From: Diphasiastrum complanatum
Taxonomy: Eukaryota > Streptophyta > Lycopodiopsida > Lycopodiales > Lycopodiaceae
DNA length: 64,000 nucleotides
Reading direction: 5' to 3'
Assembly (NCBI GenBank): GCA_029204225.1
Contig: CM055111.1
Coordinates: 5,219,403 to 5,283,402 of the forward strand
The stretch's first letter is position 1, and every line of letters begins with the position of its first letter. Positions 1-13,113 of this stretch are shown here, piece by piece. The notes beneath the pieces are model-generated. The model worked only from the letters and a program-made list of their open reading frames with translations, searched no databases and was not told the origin of the DNA. Position numbers and translations under genes: made by a program.

Positions 1-448
1 GGTTTTTTAGGTGGATTGACTGGAGAAGGGGGGAACATATGGGGTGGGCGGAGTGCGGGTGTGCTCCCTAATGATTAAGAGCAAGTTGTTTGGGCAAGAG
101 GCCGATGGTTTAAGTGCTAGGGGGAGATGGGTGGGTGGGTTTTGCCATGTGACAGAAAAGGGCGAGGGAGTGCTAGAAAAAGATATGCTCCCGCCCTCGC
201 CCTTAAAAATCTTAGTTTGCTTTTTTTTTTTTTTGGGGGGGGGGGGGGGGGTGGGGGTTTGTTTCTTGATGGGGACTTTTTTTTTTCTCCTTTAAAAAAA
301 AAAGAAAACTTAGTTTATGGGGAGCCAAAAAGCCCCTTCGCTTTTTTTGTTTTATGGAGTGGGGGTTCACATTTTAAAGGGAGTTTATGTTCATATTTTT
401 TTATGAGGGCTTTACGTTTTAAAGGGAAGGCGTTTTACATTTAAGAAA

Positions 449-450
<2 letters not shown>
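1..450. other. Low-complexity DNA, no gene seen
   Basis: The stretch is G- and T-rich, with a T run followed by a G run near 220-257 and A/T runs near 275-305. The open frames here are short and compositionally biased, and none shows a recognisable domain. Confidence 0.6.

Positions 451-508
<58 letters not shown>
451..508. repeat. (GT)n microsatellite
   Basis: Uninterrupted GT dinucleotides for about 58 bp. Cysteine/valine frames read through it are artefacts of the repeat. Confidence 0.98.
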
Positions 509-511
<3 letters not shown>

Positions 512-567
512 GTGGGGGGTGGGGCATGGAGGGACCTCCCTCCATCTATGGGTGGTTGGTCAGCCTG

Positions 568-572
<5 letters not shown>

Positions 573-639
<67 letters not shown>
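573..639. repeat. (GA)n microsatellite
   Basis: Uninterrupted GA dinucleotides for about 66 bp, 65 bp downstream of the GT array. Arg-Glu frames across it are repeat artefacts. Confidence 0.98.
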
Positions 640-642
<3 letters not shown>

Positions 643-738
643 GGGGCCCGTGGGAGAGAGGGAAGAAGAAAAAAGGACTCTAAAGACTCTATACTTCATA
701 CAATATACCTCATTCACAAAAAAGTTTTTTATATGGAG

Positions 739-778
739 ATGTGTGTGTGTGCGCGTGCGCGTGCGCGCACACACACAC
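739..778. repeat. Alternating purine-pyrimidine tract (TG/GC/CA)
   Basis: Forty bases of strict purine-pyrimidine alternation: GT repeats, then GC-rich steps, then CA repeats. The two halves are nearly complementary, so the tract could adopt Z-DNA or a short cruciform. This is a sequence-based expectation only. Confidence 0.85.
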
Positions 779-904
779 TCACGCATTCGATGTGTCGGGG
801 GAAGCTTTCACACACACACAACGAACAAAGATTTGCGAAACAGTTTCTTGTAAAAGCTCGTGGTACTCTTGTTGAAGCTTGAAAGATTCGTGAACAGAAT
901 CTTG

Positions 905-2077
905 TTGCGCAATAGTCTATTTCTTGTTAAAGACTTCACTCATGATGAAGAGGAAGGTCTATGGCAATGGGTAGAACCCATAGAAGAGAAGCCAGTAGCT
1001 ACTCCTGGCAAAGAACTTTGAGAATGGAGTTTAAGAAATGACAAAGCTATAACAATTATTGCGTCTTCAGTGCATGACAATATAATACTATATCTTACAT
1101 CAATTTTGAACGCAAAAGATTTATTGGAAGAATTGCAAATCAAGAATGAGATTCGATCTCGTAATCAAATCATGTTCTTGGAAGACCAGTTAACTTACCT
1201 ACAGTGGGACGACAAAGACCTGAACACATTTGTACGAAAGATAAAAGACCTGTATATTTCTTTGTAGAATTCTGGCATGGAAAATGCAATTTCAAGGAGA
1301 AATAGCTTAGATATTTTCTTTGAGCCCTATCCAAGTCATTCCACACAACTTGAACCTTATTGGCAAAAGATGCGACAATGACACTTCAAAAGGCAATAGA
1401 CAGAGTCAAAGAGGAAGTAGAAGCTCGTGAACACTATGACGACAATGGTGATTTCAAAAATGCTCTATTTACTCAAAAGAATAAATCTTTTAAGAAGTCT
1501 AAGTTTTAGAGGGAGTCGTCTAAAAAGAATGAGTCTAAGACAAATGATCAACAATCTAGAAAACAATAGAAAAATTCTTGTGATAAGAAGATCTGCAACA
1601 GATGCAAAAGATCAGGTCACATAGAAGATAAGTGTTGGTTAAATCCAAAGATTGAATGCATTCATTGTCATAAACGGGGTCATGCAGCAGTAGACTCTTA
1701 TCAGAATTCTAGAAACAAAAAGGAACAGAACCAAAACGAACCTTCAGATTCAAACTATGTCAAAGACAAACCAGAATGCTCCAGAGCAACAGAAGACGGG
1801 ACGACAAGAAACTCAACAGCTTATGTTAGTGCTCATCTATGTTGTTCATCTAATTCAAAAATTCGAAAAGTAGTACTTGATTCGGGAGCCACCTCACATT
1901 TTGTTTCCTTGAAACAAATTCTATCTGAGTACAAATAGATGAATTATTTGAGATTCATTATACTGGAGACAGTTCTAAGCACGTGGTTGATGGAACTGGT
2001 GTATTATGGCTGGACGCGAATCAAGGTGACAAGAAACTGGAGGAAGTTCTCTATGTCCCTAATCTTGAGTGTGAGGG
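905..2077 (+). pseudogene. Ty1/copia gag-protease remnant
   Basis: Broken gag-pol 5' half of a copia retrotransposon. The gag part (about 930-1380) has the typical LKNEIRSRNQ-like region and a gag tail leading to two zinc knuckles near 1590-1700 (CNRCKRSGHIEDKC, then CIHCHKRGHA with its last cysteine lost). The aspartic protease active site DSGATSH lies near 1880, followed by the start of the pre-integrase region near 1940-2060. Stops and frame changes interrupt it throughout (for example near 1018, 1265, 1509 and 1936). The frame ends abruptly at about 2077, where an unrelated minus-strand LTR element begins. The integrase fragment at 9190-9719 could be the displaced continuation of the same element, but this cannot be proved here. 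Confidence 0.85.
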
Positions 2078-3061
2078 TTAGGTCAGTTTTTTTTTTTAAG
2101 TTTCTGCGAAAACTTCAGAATGAAGAAATGGAAAAAAAATTAACAAAGAAGCTAAACTTCAGAAATGAAAAGATGAAGGGCTTCTCTCCCAACTTTCTAG
2201 CAAAATTTAGCTTAATACCTCCTTCACAAGAATTGCCATATCTCCCTCAATTCTCAACCAAATTGGCTTAAATTCAAGCTAAGAGTGAGATCTACAATCC
2301 TATAAAATTACAGCTAGAAAGTTTGGCCAAAAATCTATCCAAAAATGGAGAAAACAGACTGCAAAAACTACAACTAGCTAAAATTGGAAAGAAAATACTA
2401 AAATGGCCATAACTTGGTCATTATAGCTCCAAATCACAAAATCTCAATACCTCCAAAAAGCTAAAAGAGAGATCTACTGATCTGAAACAAGAAACTAAAC
2501 AAGAAATGAGAACTAATTGGTCAAAAATTGAACCAACACTTGCTGGAAATTGAAAAAACAAGAAAACTAGAACAAGAAACTCTACCAAATTTAACAAAAT
2601 CCACCAAATCTGATGGGGAAAGGATCCAATGCTCTGATACCAAAATATTCATGTGCCAACCTTAGCATTAGAACACCTAATCCATTCATAAACATCAAAT
2701 TACAATGGAAATACAAGAAATCAAGAAAACAAGCCAAAAACCAAGAAACTAGACAAAAGTAGCAAACCTTCACCAAAATAGGCAAAGTAAGGTATCATTA
2801 TTCATGATTATTGATCATTCAAAGGAAAGGCCTGATTTTAGAGCATGATCATAGCTCTCATGTGATTTTAGGCACATGAACCACTTTCTCCATCAAGAAA
2901 GCTCTCAAAGAGAAGCTTCAAGATCTCTTAAAACTCAAATTATCAAAATGAACAATAGCCTCCAAATTTAGCATGACATCAGCTAATTATGGTGGTCATT
3001 TGTGCCTCTACTATAAGTTTGGGGCCTTATTAAGCTAAATTGGGCCTAAATTGGGCCTTAC
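2078..3061 (-). mobile_element. LTR plus leader of a minus-strand LTR retrotransposon
   Basis: Reading the minus strand, an LTR-like segment starts with TGTAAGGCCC at 3061 and runs to about 2643. It is followed immediately by the primer-binding site TGGTATCAGAGC (2631-2642), complementary to plant initiator tRNA-Met. The remaining 2078-2630 is an AT-rich untranslated leader with no coding. The rest of the element and its second LTR were not found, so this is a truncated fragment, and it interrupts the copia frame ending at 2077. The LTR 3' end is not the usual CA, so the limits are approximate. Confidence 0.6.
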
Positions 3062-3295
3062 AACCTTTATTACAATTCTGCTATTCACAATTATTGTGAG
3101 GTTGTTCGAGCCACTTTATTAATTGTCCTATTGACTAGTTCTAGTCTAATTTAGTTCCATGGCTATATTTGACAATTCATTAGTTAGCTCATGGACTAAT
3201 TACATGCAGCACAAGACAAAATCAATGCTAAACTCCACTTTACTCTTAATGTTATCATTTGTAACTAGTTGTAGGCTAGGCTCTTAGTCAACTCC

Positions 3296-3499
<204 letters not shown>

Positions 3500-4392
3500 A
3501 AGGTATGGATATGGTGATTGGTGAAGATGCAAGTCCCTCGGTGCTGTATACATCAGGTATCCGCCTTATTCGATCCAAACCTCACACAAATTCAACAATC
3601 GCAAAGCAAATCATGTGGGTGCTTGATATTCCCTATATAGTGATATATTTTGAGAGTGAGCTCTAATCCATGCATTTGAGTATAAGCTTCTCTTTACTGC
3701 AACCTAGGTCAGTACGTATGTTCGGGAAAAAATATTCGAATCTCTCAGGACTCACTAGGCTCTAGTGCAGGTGGGATCTCTGAATTTGCACTGGAAATAG
3801 TGAACACTTGCCCTTCAAACAAGACTATGCCCTATAATGTTCATGTTTATTGCGGCCAATTCGCATCATACAAGCTGGAGGATCCCAAAATTTTCCGTCG
3901 TTGGCGCAGTACCGACGATTGCCTCATCTTAGATGGGAAACCTCTTCGACAATTTCAAATTTTTTGTATTGTTTATGCAATTGACTACATGTATAGTATA
4001 CAGTTAAAATATGCGGACGTTGTCTAAACGTGAAGCGATAACTGGAGGAATGGTAGATCTAGCTACCAACATCCAAAGCTCGTTTGCATAGAATTACCTC
4101 ATCTGAGTTTCAGAGTTGCGTATATATATATGTATTTACCTAAAAAGGTCTGATATATATGGTCTCATGTGCAAGGCTTTAGATAGCTGAATGGAATCGA
4201 TTTTTTGCAAATGTATGATTTATAAATGGACATACTCATACTATTAATACCTTAGAATACATAGTTTGCTTGTATCTCTAAGGTTAAAGTTAGTTCTGAA
4301 AGTGAATTCATGGGTGTGAGCTTGCTGTGGGGATTGTTTTCTATCTGTGTTACTGTGTAGCATGATCTGTGTTCCTGTTTGAAGCAAATTTT

Positions 4393-5150
4393 AAGTAACT
4401 CTCCCACCTAGTTGAAAATAGACATTTGTGAACCTATGAGAATTGAGTAATAACTTGGTGACATCATTGACAAATTCCTGGCTAGCCTTGGCTGACAACC
4501 AAATTTCACAGAGAACTTTTTAAGAAAACTACAATTTAGATGTTAATATAAATCGCATAGTATTCATTGAAGGGATAAAGCCATGAGAACATTATCAAAT
4601 AAAGCCTTAGAGATGTTTTTAATCTGCTAACTCTAATCTAGCTATAGAATCGAATATAGATTCAAATAAAATTGTATCTAGTTTGTACTTAGCTATAAAG
4701 CTTTCTCATTACAAGCAGCCAAATATTGACTTGAAGCTTGTAATAGAGAGATGTCTACAATATATACCACTTGAGTATACCCTACCAAAGATAGAAGTGG
4801 ATTAGCTTGTAGACCTTACAAAATCTATGTTACAATCATATAAGAAAAATGTGTATATGTCGTGAACATTTTTGTGTCACTTCGAGTAACATTCTTGATC
4901 AGACAGATTAACCCATCTATAACTAATCATGGATTACCATTTAGTAAAGTCCCTATTAGATTTTTTACTAGCTATAGCACTTGTGTTGCCAAAATATGAG
5001 CCATGTAAAATTGTTTCTCCTTAAGCTTGACTGGTGTTATGTAAATACACATTACCCCCTTTAAAATGAAATATTGTGTTACTAAAAAGAAAAAACTACT
5101 TCTTAATCTATTTGCTTTGTCTTTGCTTTGATCTTCGAAAGAGAGCTTGC
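4393..5150. repeat. Dispersed repeat, longer copy
   Basis: The flanks 4393-4660 and about 5020-5150 match 10566-10915 with moderate divergence, while the middle 4660-5020 is absent from the second copy. On the minus strand a purine-rich stretch (AGGTGGGAGAG) occurs at the same place in both copies and resembles a polypurine tract. The repeat may therefore be the 3' end of an old LTR element, but no coding could be confirmed. Confidence 0.6.
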
Positions 5151-5756
5151 CCTATTTAAAAAACAAGTTCCTTGACATGGGATTGTAGACTGACTTGAAT
5201 TGGTAATTGAGTGGTTGCTTGAGTCTGAACCACTACAATTCTCACCCAAGGAGAATAGTACACTTTTTGGAAATTCACGAGACACAAAGATGAAAAACTA
5301 GTACAAAATTCACTGGCTTAAATTGAACCTGGAGTCACAGTTGTAGCTTTAATGTCAGATGAAGAACTAATAGAAACTACATCAAATTAAGTTGGAGCGG
5401 GAGCAATTAAGAAAGATGCACTTTCCATTAGGAAACTAGTCAAATACTAGTCCACACCTAAGAGATGCAAGATAACTAAAATATTACATTCAGGGTCAAG
5501 ACATGCCAAAACAAACTAACAAGAAACAAACAAAAAATTCCAAATTTAATTCTATGCTAAGCATAGGAAGCTATGCTTGGCATGGGAAGCTATGCTGGCC
5601 ATGGGTTCCACATAGTGGAGGTATGCCAAAATGCATAGAAAACATAGGACCAGAAATATCAGAGCAAAATCAAAAATTTCAAATGCCAGGCCTTGTAACT
5701 GAATAGCTCCAAGGATGAGGAGCTTCAAAGATTTTTTATTTTATTTAGAGACATGG

Positions 5757-5985
5757 TATGCTTACCTTTTAGAACTATTTATGCTGAGCATGAGTATTTG
5801 TCTTTAAAGATTTTTTGTAGACATTTTTTTCAACTGCTTTAACCATGCTCAGCACCAGATTCTCACATGGTATGCTTAGCTTTCAAAACTGACTATGCTG
5901 AGCATGAGTATTTGTCTTTAAAGATTTTCGATAAACATTTTTTTCAACTGCTTTAACCATGCTCAACATAAGATTCTCACATGAG
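5757..5985. repeat. 115-bp tandem duplication
   Basis: Two diverged copies in tandem with a period of about 115 bp. Each contains TATGCTGAGCATGAGT and ends near TTCTCACATG. Related TATGCT/AGCATG words also occur singly at 5570-5620 and 6015-6030. Confidence 0.85.
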
Positions 5986-6660
5986 TTGTTGATTCTATGA
6001 TTCTGAGAAATTATTCATGCTAAGCATAGGTGCATTCTAACATATGAAATTTCTTATTTTTCAGAATTCTGAAGATAAGAAGAGTGGGCAGCTTCCTGAG
6101 CAATTTAGGACCCACCTTCAAAAGGCAAAAGTTGAGAGAAGGCAAAGGGATAGTCATCATGTTGGGGACCATCCTCTAATATGGAATTTGAATGGAAATG
6201 GATGGTGCACCACATGGGAGTTGTGATGAGCCACTACAAATGAGCCGCCGCAAATCAAATATTCAAGATGTGGTGAATGTTGGCAGATCTAGGCCTTACC
6301 ATGTGGAAAAAGTTAGATTGGAGTGAAGAAGGAATTCTGAGAAAATCCAGATCGCTTCATGCAACAATGAGAGGCAGCAAAAGTTCAACTTGAGACTACG
6401 GGGCCTTCTCACTTGGGCAGTGGCAGCAAGGGATATTTTCATGCCCACTTTGTAAGTCTGTCTCATACCCATAAGTTGAATTTGACTTGTCATTTTATTT
6501 TTGGATTTTTTTTTTTTTTTGCACACTCTGGATTATTTTCCTATTTTTTATGATCACAAATTGGAATATTTATGCAAAAATTCGCTATAGGGTGGTATCC
6601 CACCCATGACAAGTACATGTATGTGTATGTCCACTATTCGCAAGCAAAATTCGAGTAATT

Positions 6661-6930
6661 GGAGAGGCAAGGGGTGATGATATACTGGGATGTTGCTCTC
6701 AAGTATGGCTGCACAATAGATTCTATCTTCTTTACATTCGTTAGTCTTTCTAACTCTCGCCACATTTTTAAAAACAAGAACCATACTCAAGTTATTGGAG
6801 AGGCAAGGGGTGAGGATAAACTTGGATAATGCTCATGAGGTATGGCTTCAAAATAGATTCTATCTTCTTTAAATTTGCCAATCTCTCTAGCCCTCACCAC
6901 ATTTTTTCAAAACACTAATTCATGTCTGTT
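6661..6930. repeat. 137-bp tandem duplication
   Basis: Two diverged copies with a period of 137 bp, each starting with GGAGAGGCAAGGGGTGA and sharing a pyrimidine-rich second half with ATAGATTCTATCTTCTTTA. No coding content. Confidence 0.85.
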
Positions 6931-9189
6931 GCACATGCAGGTACTGTAGTCCCCATCTGATGGCCAAGATGACAATGGGTCAACTGGATCTAGCTAATAT
7001 TTTCACTCTATAGCTAGATAATCCATATGTATAAATACTAATATCCAAGCAACTCTAAGGGCAGAGTAAAGTGTTCAGATTTGTTAGTTAGGTGGAACTA
7101 CTGTAATTTTTTTGCTCAATGAATTTCCCACAAATGTTATTAACCAAAAACATGATCATGATATAAAAGTAACTAAGATAGAGGAGAGGAAAAATTAAAC
7201 TTCAAGAATGAAACTTTGCTTGCAATGTAGATGGCATTAGGCCCATCAACATCCGCTCAACCAAAAGGTGTCGACCAAATTGATTTGATGTTGTGCATAT
7301 GTCATCTTGCTCTAGTGATCATTAATGGACAAGAGTATTTGTTTCTGCATGATTGTAACATATGCTTAGCTTACGAGAAGATGAGATGCTTGTGAGATTG
7401 ATAAAATTGCAAAATGAGAATACAACATTCAACTACTTTGTGCCAAATGATACATTTTACCAACTGATTTGACAAGCCATATACTACAGAAGAAACTCTA
7501 GAAAAACTATTGTGTATATTGAAGACACTTCAAACACCATTGGTTGAGAAAAAATTATTTGAGAAATTATCATCTGATAGCATTGATTTCCCCTACAAAC
7601 ACAAGCAAATTGACCTTCCAACCTCTAGTGAAGAGGATGCAAGATCTCAGGCAAGTTCATTCTCTGTAAACATTCTCGTGCCTTTCATGCATGTTCATTC
7701 TCATGTTTTAATATAGCATTTTTTTCCAATGTATTGGAGTATGTAGTGGAGATTGAAAGTTTGGCATTGGGAGGAGGAGGTTTTGATAAAACTTGATATG
7801 TCCCTTGTGGACTACATTGGAGAATTTTCAAATAACTACATTTTTGCTTTAGTAATGTATGTTGTAGTAATGGTATGACTAAGCTTATCAAGTGAAAAGC
7901 ACTATCAAAGCACCTCTAGGATGTTGAACTCTCACCGTCTACAGCAAAGGCCTACTGTGAATTAAAAAGCACGATTTTGAATGATTTTTTTATGTTTGAG
8001 TTTGAATGACTTCTATCAAGTTCAAAATTGCACCCTATGAAGAGGTTATTGATGCTGCTAAGTTAGCATCAAAAATTTTAAAACTAACGATAGGATCATA
8101 AATGAGAACACAAACATTTTTTGATGCACTTTTTGAGCTAAAAGACACTTAACAAAAATCTGTTTGTGTGTAGATTTACATGAATGCAAGACAGTTTGAT
8201 TCTATGAGCATGTGTTTTTTGTGTTGATTTTTCTATAGCATGACCTTTGTATCCACATAATTCTTTGTTCAAAATTTTGATTTCTCTGAATTTTTTGCAC
8301 ACTTGCAACCCACACTGTGCCTTGGCATGAAGATCACGACAGGGCATGGTATGCTGCAGTTTTTTATCAGGTCAATGTGGCCCCCACCACGTCCTTGCAT
8401 GATTTGCACATCGGGGCACTATGACTAGGGCCACTTTGACTAGATCAAATTCCCCCCCATTGTTCCATAGTGTGAATTGATTTAAAACCAAATAGGGAGA
8501 AAAAGAAAAAGAAAAAATGGCTTTGCCAGTAATTTCTCACAAATTCTTTTTTTTTTTTTGAAACCTTCATACTTTAGTTATTTCCCAATTATATGTATTG
8601 TTCAAAGTGGCCCCCCACTGCGTGTTGCCATGACTCATTAAAAAATGTTACTATAAGTGTTAAATGATGCATAGAAAAACAAGACTAGATGATTTCAACA
8701 AAAAGAATATTTTGAATAGTACTAAATCAATAGAAAGCAAATTATGGATATATTATATCAAAATTTGGTATAGTGCATAATCATTTATTGTATTGTCTCC
8801 TCAATGTTTGTGCTAATAGCATATGTTTGAAAAGTAAAGTAGGTCTCTTCCCATGGATCACACATATAAATACATCTTCAAGAAGATTAGTCAAGTACAT
8901 CTCTTAGCTTCTTGAGTGATTGACATAGCCTCCCCCTAACCCTGAAGCGAATGTGTAATTCATCCATGTTTTTCTTAATGATCCAAACTATTTGGGCTAT
9001 GGAGATCAAGAATTTAGTGGATTTCTGATAGTTTGAATGTCCTTCTACCTATTAGACATTCAACTCTTTTGGTGCTAGCATTGTGGCAGAAGTCCTTCGA
9101 AGCACCTTTTTTGTCCATGATGGTGGTAGTGTGGCTGTCATCTTTGGAGGGGGTGTTCGTGCCCTCTTTGTGAAAGCGGTATTATCAGC

Positions 9190-9719
9190 AAACATGTTAG
9201 AAGTCCATTCAATTCAGATTCAGTTCATTCATTTAAAGATTTGGTAGATCTTGTACATAGTGACATTTGTGGACCTATGCAGACTACTTCCACAAGGGGA
9301 GCCATTTACTTTCTAACCTTTATTATGATTTTTTTTGAAGAACTGTCACCTATCTTCTAAAGAACAAATCTGAAGTGTTCAAGTTCTTCAAACAGTTCAA
9401 GGCATCTACCGAAAATCAGACACAGATAAAGACCAAGGCTCTACGCACTGATGGAGGTGGAGAATTTATCTCCATCGAATTCATGAAGTTCTGCAAGGCG
9501 AATGGAATTCACCAACAATTTACAACAAACTATTCACCTCAGTCCAATGGTATAGCTGAAAGGAATACTTGGACACTGATCGAAAGTGCCAAGAGCATGA
9601 TGGCCCATGTCTCTCTTCCAAAGAAATTATGGACAAAAGCTATTACGACTACTGCCTATCTACAGAATAATTATCGAGCCACCACCCAACAAGTAATGCA
9701 TTTACTAGGGCACGCATAA
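9190..9719 (+). pseudogene. Ty1/copia integrase fragment
   Basis: The first part (about 9200-9350) encodes a pre-integrase/integrase N-terminal region (DLVHSDICGPMQ) broken by a stop near 9340. The open part 9375-9719 encodes the integrase core with LRTDGGGEF, followed by HQQFTTNYSPQSNG and the AERN segment containing the catalytic Glu, as in copia integrases. It is cut off at 9719 after the YLQN-type motif, and reverse transcriptase and RNase H are missing. It may be the downstream half of the copia element at 905-2077. Confidence 0.85.
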
Positions 9720-11577
9720 TATTTTTCCACCTTGTTTTATGACTCTTTTCACATCAGTAAGTTCCAAAAATTATGCTCAAATATTTATTAGGGCATTGAC
9801 TTATATAGTGACTTTTCGTGGCTCCCACTAAATCTAAGTAATATATGAATAATTTTCATTAATTAAAGGTTACTTAATCCCCCATACATTAATTCACTAA
9901 ATTTTCTCGGGCTAAAGTGCCTGCCACACGGTTTATTTAAAGTTGGGATGCGTTTAGAGTGGCATTCATTACTAAACTGTGTCTCGACTTTTCTCACTCT
10001 TTTTCTTTTTAAACATCTAAAGAACAGTCGTACAACAATAGTACTCATACGTGGGAAGTCATACACATAAGAAAAATTGCATTCTATACACAGGAATCCA
10101 CTATATCATCACAAATATGCAAAAAATGGATGTAGAACCCAAAGCGATATCTTCCATAAGAATGAATGAGAGAAGAATGAGAGAGATGAATCCCTCCCAT
10201 GTTGAGCCTATTTATAACAGCCTATTGCCCAATTTGGATGCTCTTACACAAGCTTATCTACTTATGAAAGTTTCTAGATCTTTTCCAAACCCTAGATCTA
10301 GCATGACTAGATTTAATGCAACTCTACTAACCAATTAAAGTAGGTCCAAATTAGACCTTATCAACTTAACTAAGTTTTCAAAAATACGAAATCCACTATT
10401 CTTAGGTCATATTAACTTTATAAAGTCTATCTCTAAGTTGAAAATGCATATTGGCCTCAAAATTGCCTAGCCTCCAATGAGAAAATCTCACTCTCCAACA
10501 ATGGTTTCGAGCCTCCCCTAACAGAATCAAGCATTTGTTCAATTAGTCAGACAATTGAGTCCTTAGAGGACTATAAACTCTCCCACCTACTTGCAAATAA
10601 ACATTTGACATCATTGACAAATTCATAGATAGCCTTGGCTGAAAACCAGATTTCACAGACAACTTTTTAAGAAAACTACGATTTAGATGTAAATGAAAAT
10701 TGCATAGTATTCATTGAAGGGCCAGATCCATAAGAACATTATCAAATGAAGCCTTATCTTAATCTTCTAACTCTAATCTAGCTATAGAATCTTAAGCTTG
10801 ACTGATGTTTTGTAAATAGACATTACCCCCTTCAAAATGAACTACTGCATGACTAAAAAGAAGAATCTAATTCTTAATCTGCTTTGTCTTTGCTTTAATC
10901 TTCGAAAGAGTTTTTGAAGATGGATTAGAAAAATCTATTAAATTTTTGGCACTATATTCGGGGAGCAATTGCCATCATTTTCAGTCTGTTAGGATGACTA
11001 TGATGATTATATGGTGATTAGGTTGCATTTAGGTATTTTGGTACTGGCATAGTACTATTAAGTCTATATTTTTGTGATGTTTTAGGATTGGATCTTGATG
11101 TTTGAAGTGATCATGATTGGATTGTTTGCTTGTAAGATAGTACATCATTGCCAAGAGTCTCTTGAAAACCAAAAAAAAAAATTAAAATACCAATTTTTTC
11201 TTTCACTTTCTACAATTTGGAGTAGAAATAATGCAAAAATGTTATCAAAGGCAATAGTTTTTTGTTCCTTTGGAACCCTTGCCAACTTGCAAGTAGGATC
11301 ACATTGATGCATTGTTGCTCCAATTTGAAAGGCAAAGGTTAGTTATGAAAAAGTAATCAAAAACATTAAAACTACCTTGAAATGTTTTATAAAAAAAGCA
11401 AAGCAATTTTAGTTGGTCAGCCAACCTTCACCCACCTCTGTATTGCCAAATTAGGCTTTTTCTAATGTCAATGAGGAACTAAAGCCATGTGAAGTTCAAT
11501 ATAGTCAAAAAGAAAAAATTATCTTCAAATACCTTCAAAATTTATCAAGATTTTGTTATTAATCCTTGCCAAGCTTA
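9720..11577. other. Intergenic DNA, no gene recognised
   Basis: AT-rich sequence with short frames only. It contains the shorter copy of a dispersed repeat at 10566-10915 (see 4393-5150). No other structure was recognised. Confidence 0.55.
10566..10915. repeat. Dispersed repeat, shorter copy
   Basis: Matches 4393-4660 joined directly to 5020-5150, that is, with about 360 bp missing in the middle. Shared landmarks are TAGCCTTGGCTGA, the purine stretch AGGTGGGAGAG on the minus strand, and AATCTTCGAAAGAG at the end. Confidence 0.7.
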
Positions 11578-12266
11578 CTAAAAAAATTTCATATTGGAAG
11601 AAGATTGTTGATTCGAGGACTTTGTCTTGTCAAATCTGGGTTTGTTCTTGTTCTTATTCTTTCCTTTTGTGAAGAGATCTTTCTCTTTATCACTATTTCC
11701 TTCTCCTTCGTCCCTCATCAGTCTCTCATCAACGACAAGACTTATTGCTTTGTCAAATGTCATATCTGGTAGACTCAATATGAGCACTCTCAACGGCTGA
11801 TAGGACGTAGGTAGAGACTTCATGAAGTACATCAGTTGTTGTGGTGCTGGGACTTGGTGCTCATGTCTGATACAGCGAGTTGAGCGAAGATCGTTCTAAT
11901 CTTCTCAACTTGTTGGTCTAATTGGTTGTCATCCCATCATATGGATTGCAGTTGATTGTGAAGATCCATCACTGAAGCTGCAGTTCTCACTTCGTACTTC
12001 TATTTTAATCTTTCTCATGTTGCAGGGCTGCATTCGCAGTCTTCAATCTGCATGAGTAGATCTTCATTGATGGACAAAACAATGATCGCCATTGCATGCT
12101 CATCCTTTCTAATCCATTCAACTCTCCTCGGGTCTCCCTCTGGAGGTTGCACCTCTGAGAGTTCGATGCCTTCGCCCTTCAGAAGTTTTTTTATTTTGAA
12201 TTTCCATATCTTGTAGTTTGTGCCATCAAGATTGATTTCTACTCTTGTCTAGATCTTTGTAGCCAT
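11578..12266 (-). pseudogene. Ty1/copia gag remnant
   Basis: The minus-strand gag starts at an ATG at 12266, 52 bp after a primer-binding site. It has the copia gag opening LDGTNYKIWKFKIK and the internal LPTSYQPLRVLIL and MTFDKAISL segments of the UBN2-type gag domain, and ends in a Lys/Asn/Ser-rich tail before the zinc knuckle. In-frame stops occur near 12250, 12013 and 11940, so no complete protein can be made. No protease or pol follows on the left side, so the element is truncated at about 11578. Confidence 0.8.
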
Positions 12267-12318
12267 ATTGTGTTTCCTAGAGAATCACTACTCAGATATC
12301 AGTAGTGATAACATGTTG

Positions 12319-13113
12319 GCTCTGATACCATGTCGCGAACGGGTTTTGTTCCTCTTGAATTTTCTAATGCAGAAGCTTGCAGGATCCTAGACACGTGACT
12401 ATAGATCAAAGAACAGATATCATTCTAGCAATCAAGACAACGAAAAACAAGGAGATGCACAAGAGAGAGCAACTGTATTATCAGTTTAATTTTTAGAGCA
12501 AGATGATCAGTGTCTTGCTTGTTGGCGGCCTGTCACTCTGCTCTTACACTGTGTTCTGCTCGTTGGCAGACTTTCATGCACAACTATATCATTTCTCCAT
12601 TTTTTTTTTTTTTCTGCTCTACTCTGGCACTCTTTTTCGTATGTTTTGTTGATCTAGAAAAATTGTTTATATCTCCACTGTGTGGAGTTTACAAGATAGC
12701 TAAACAGAGAATTACAAGAGTAGTTAACGCTAATCAACTAATTAGTTACTCTCTGTTATTGCTAATTGTTTCAGCTGAGCATGAAGTTTAAGACTCCATG
12801 CCCGTTGAGCTGCCAGCTTGCAGCGCGAAAGATTTTCTTTTGTTTTCTTTTCGTTTCGTGTCGTGTCGTGCCTTTTGGTCCTGGAGGCATGTTTGACTTT
12901 CGCAAATCATTTGACCTTCGAGTTTCACTTCCCTTCGTGTCTTAGGATTAAAGAGATACGTTGACTTTCGCGAATTGTTTGCCATTCGACCTTCGTTTCA
13001 TGTCGCTTTGCTTTGTGTCACGGCAGAGTTGCAGAAGTTCACCATTTCTGACATCTCCTTGTGTTCTATTTGTATTATTATTAGTATGTCTCATATAGGT
13101 AGCTCTTCATCTT
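12319..13113 (-). repeat. Copia LTR (partial) and primer-binding site
   Basis: On the minus strand the primer-binding site TGGTATCAGAGC (12319-12330) directly follows an LTR ending in CGCGACA (12331). The LTR extends rightwards to at least 13113, where another LTR element begins, so its start is not visible. The second LTR was not found. Confidence 0.65.

Larger units (their letters stand above)
3500..9189. other. AT-rich intergenic DNA, no gene recognised
   Basis: No open frame here exceeds about 80 codons or shows a recognisable domain, and no RNA gene was seen. It holds two local tandem duplications (5757-5985 and 6661-6930) and a segment repeated at 10566-10915. Together with 2078-3061 it separates the copia gag-protease (to 2077) from the copia integrase (from 9190), so much of it may be insertion material inside one old copia copy. 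Confidence 0.55.
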
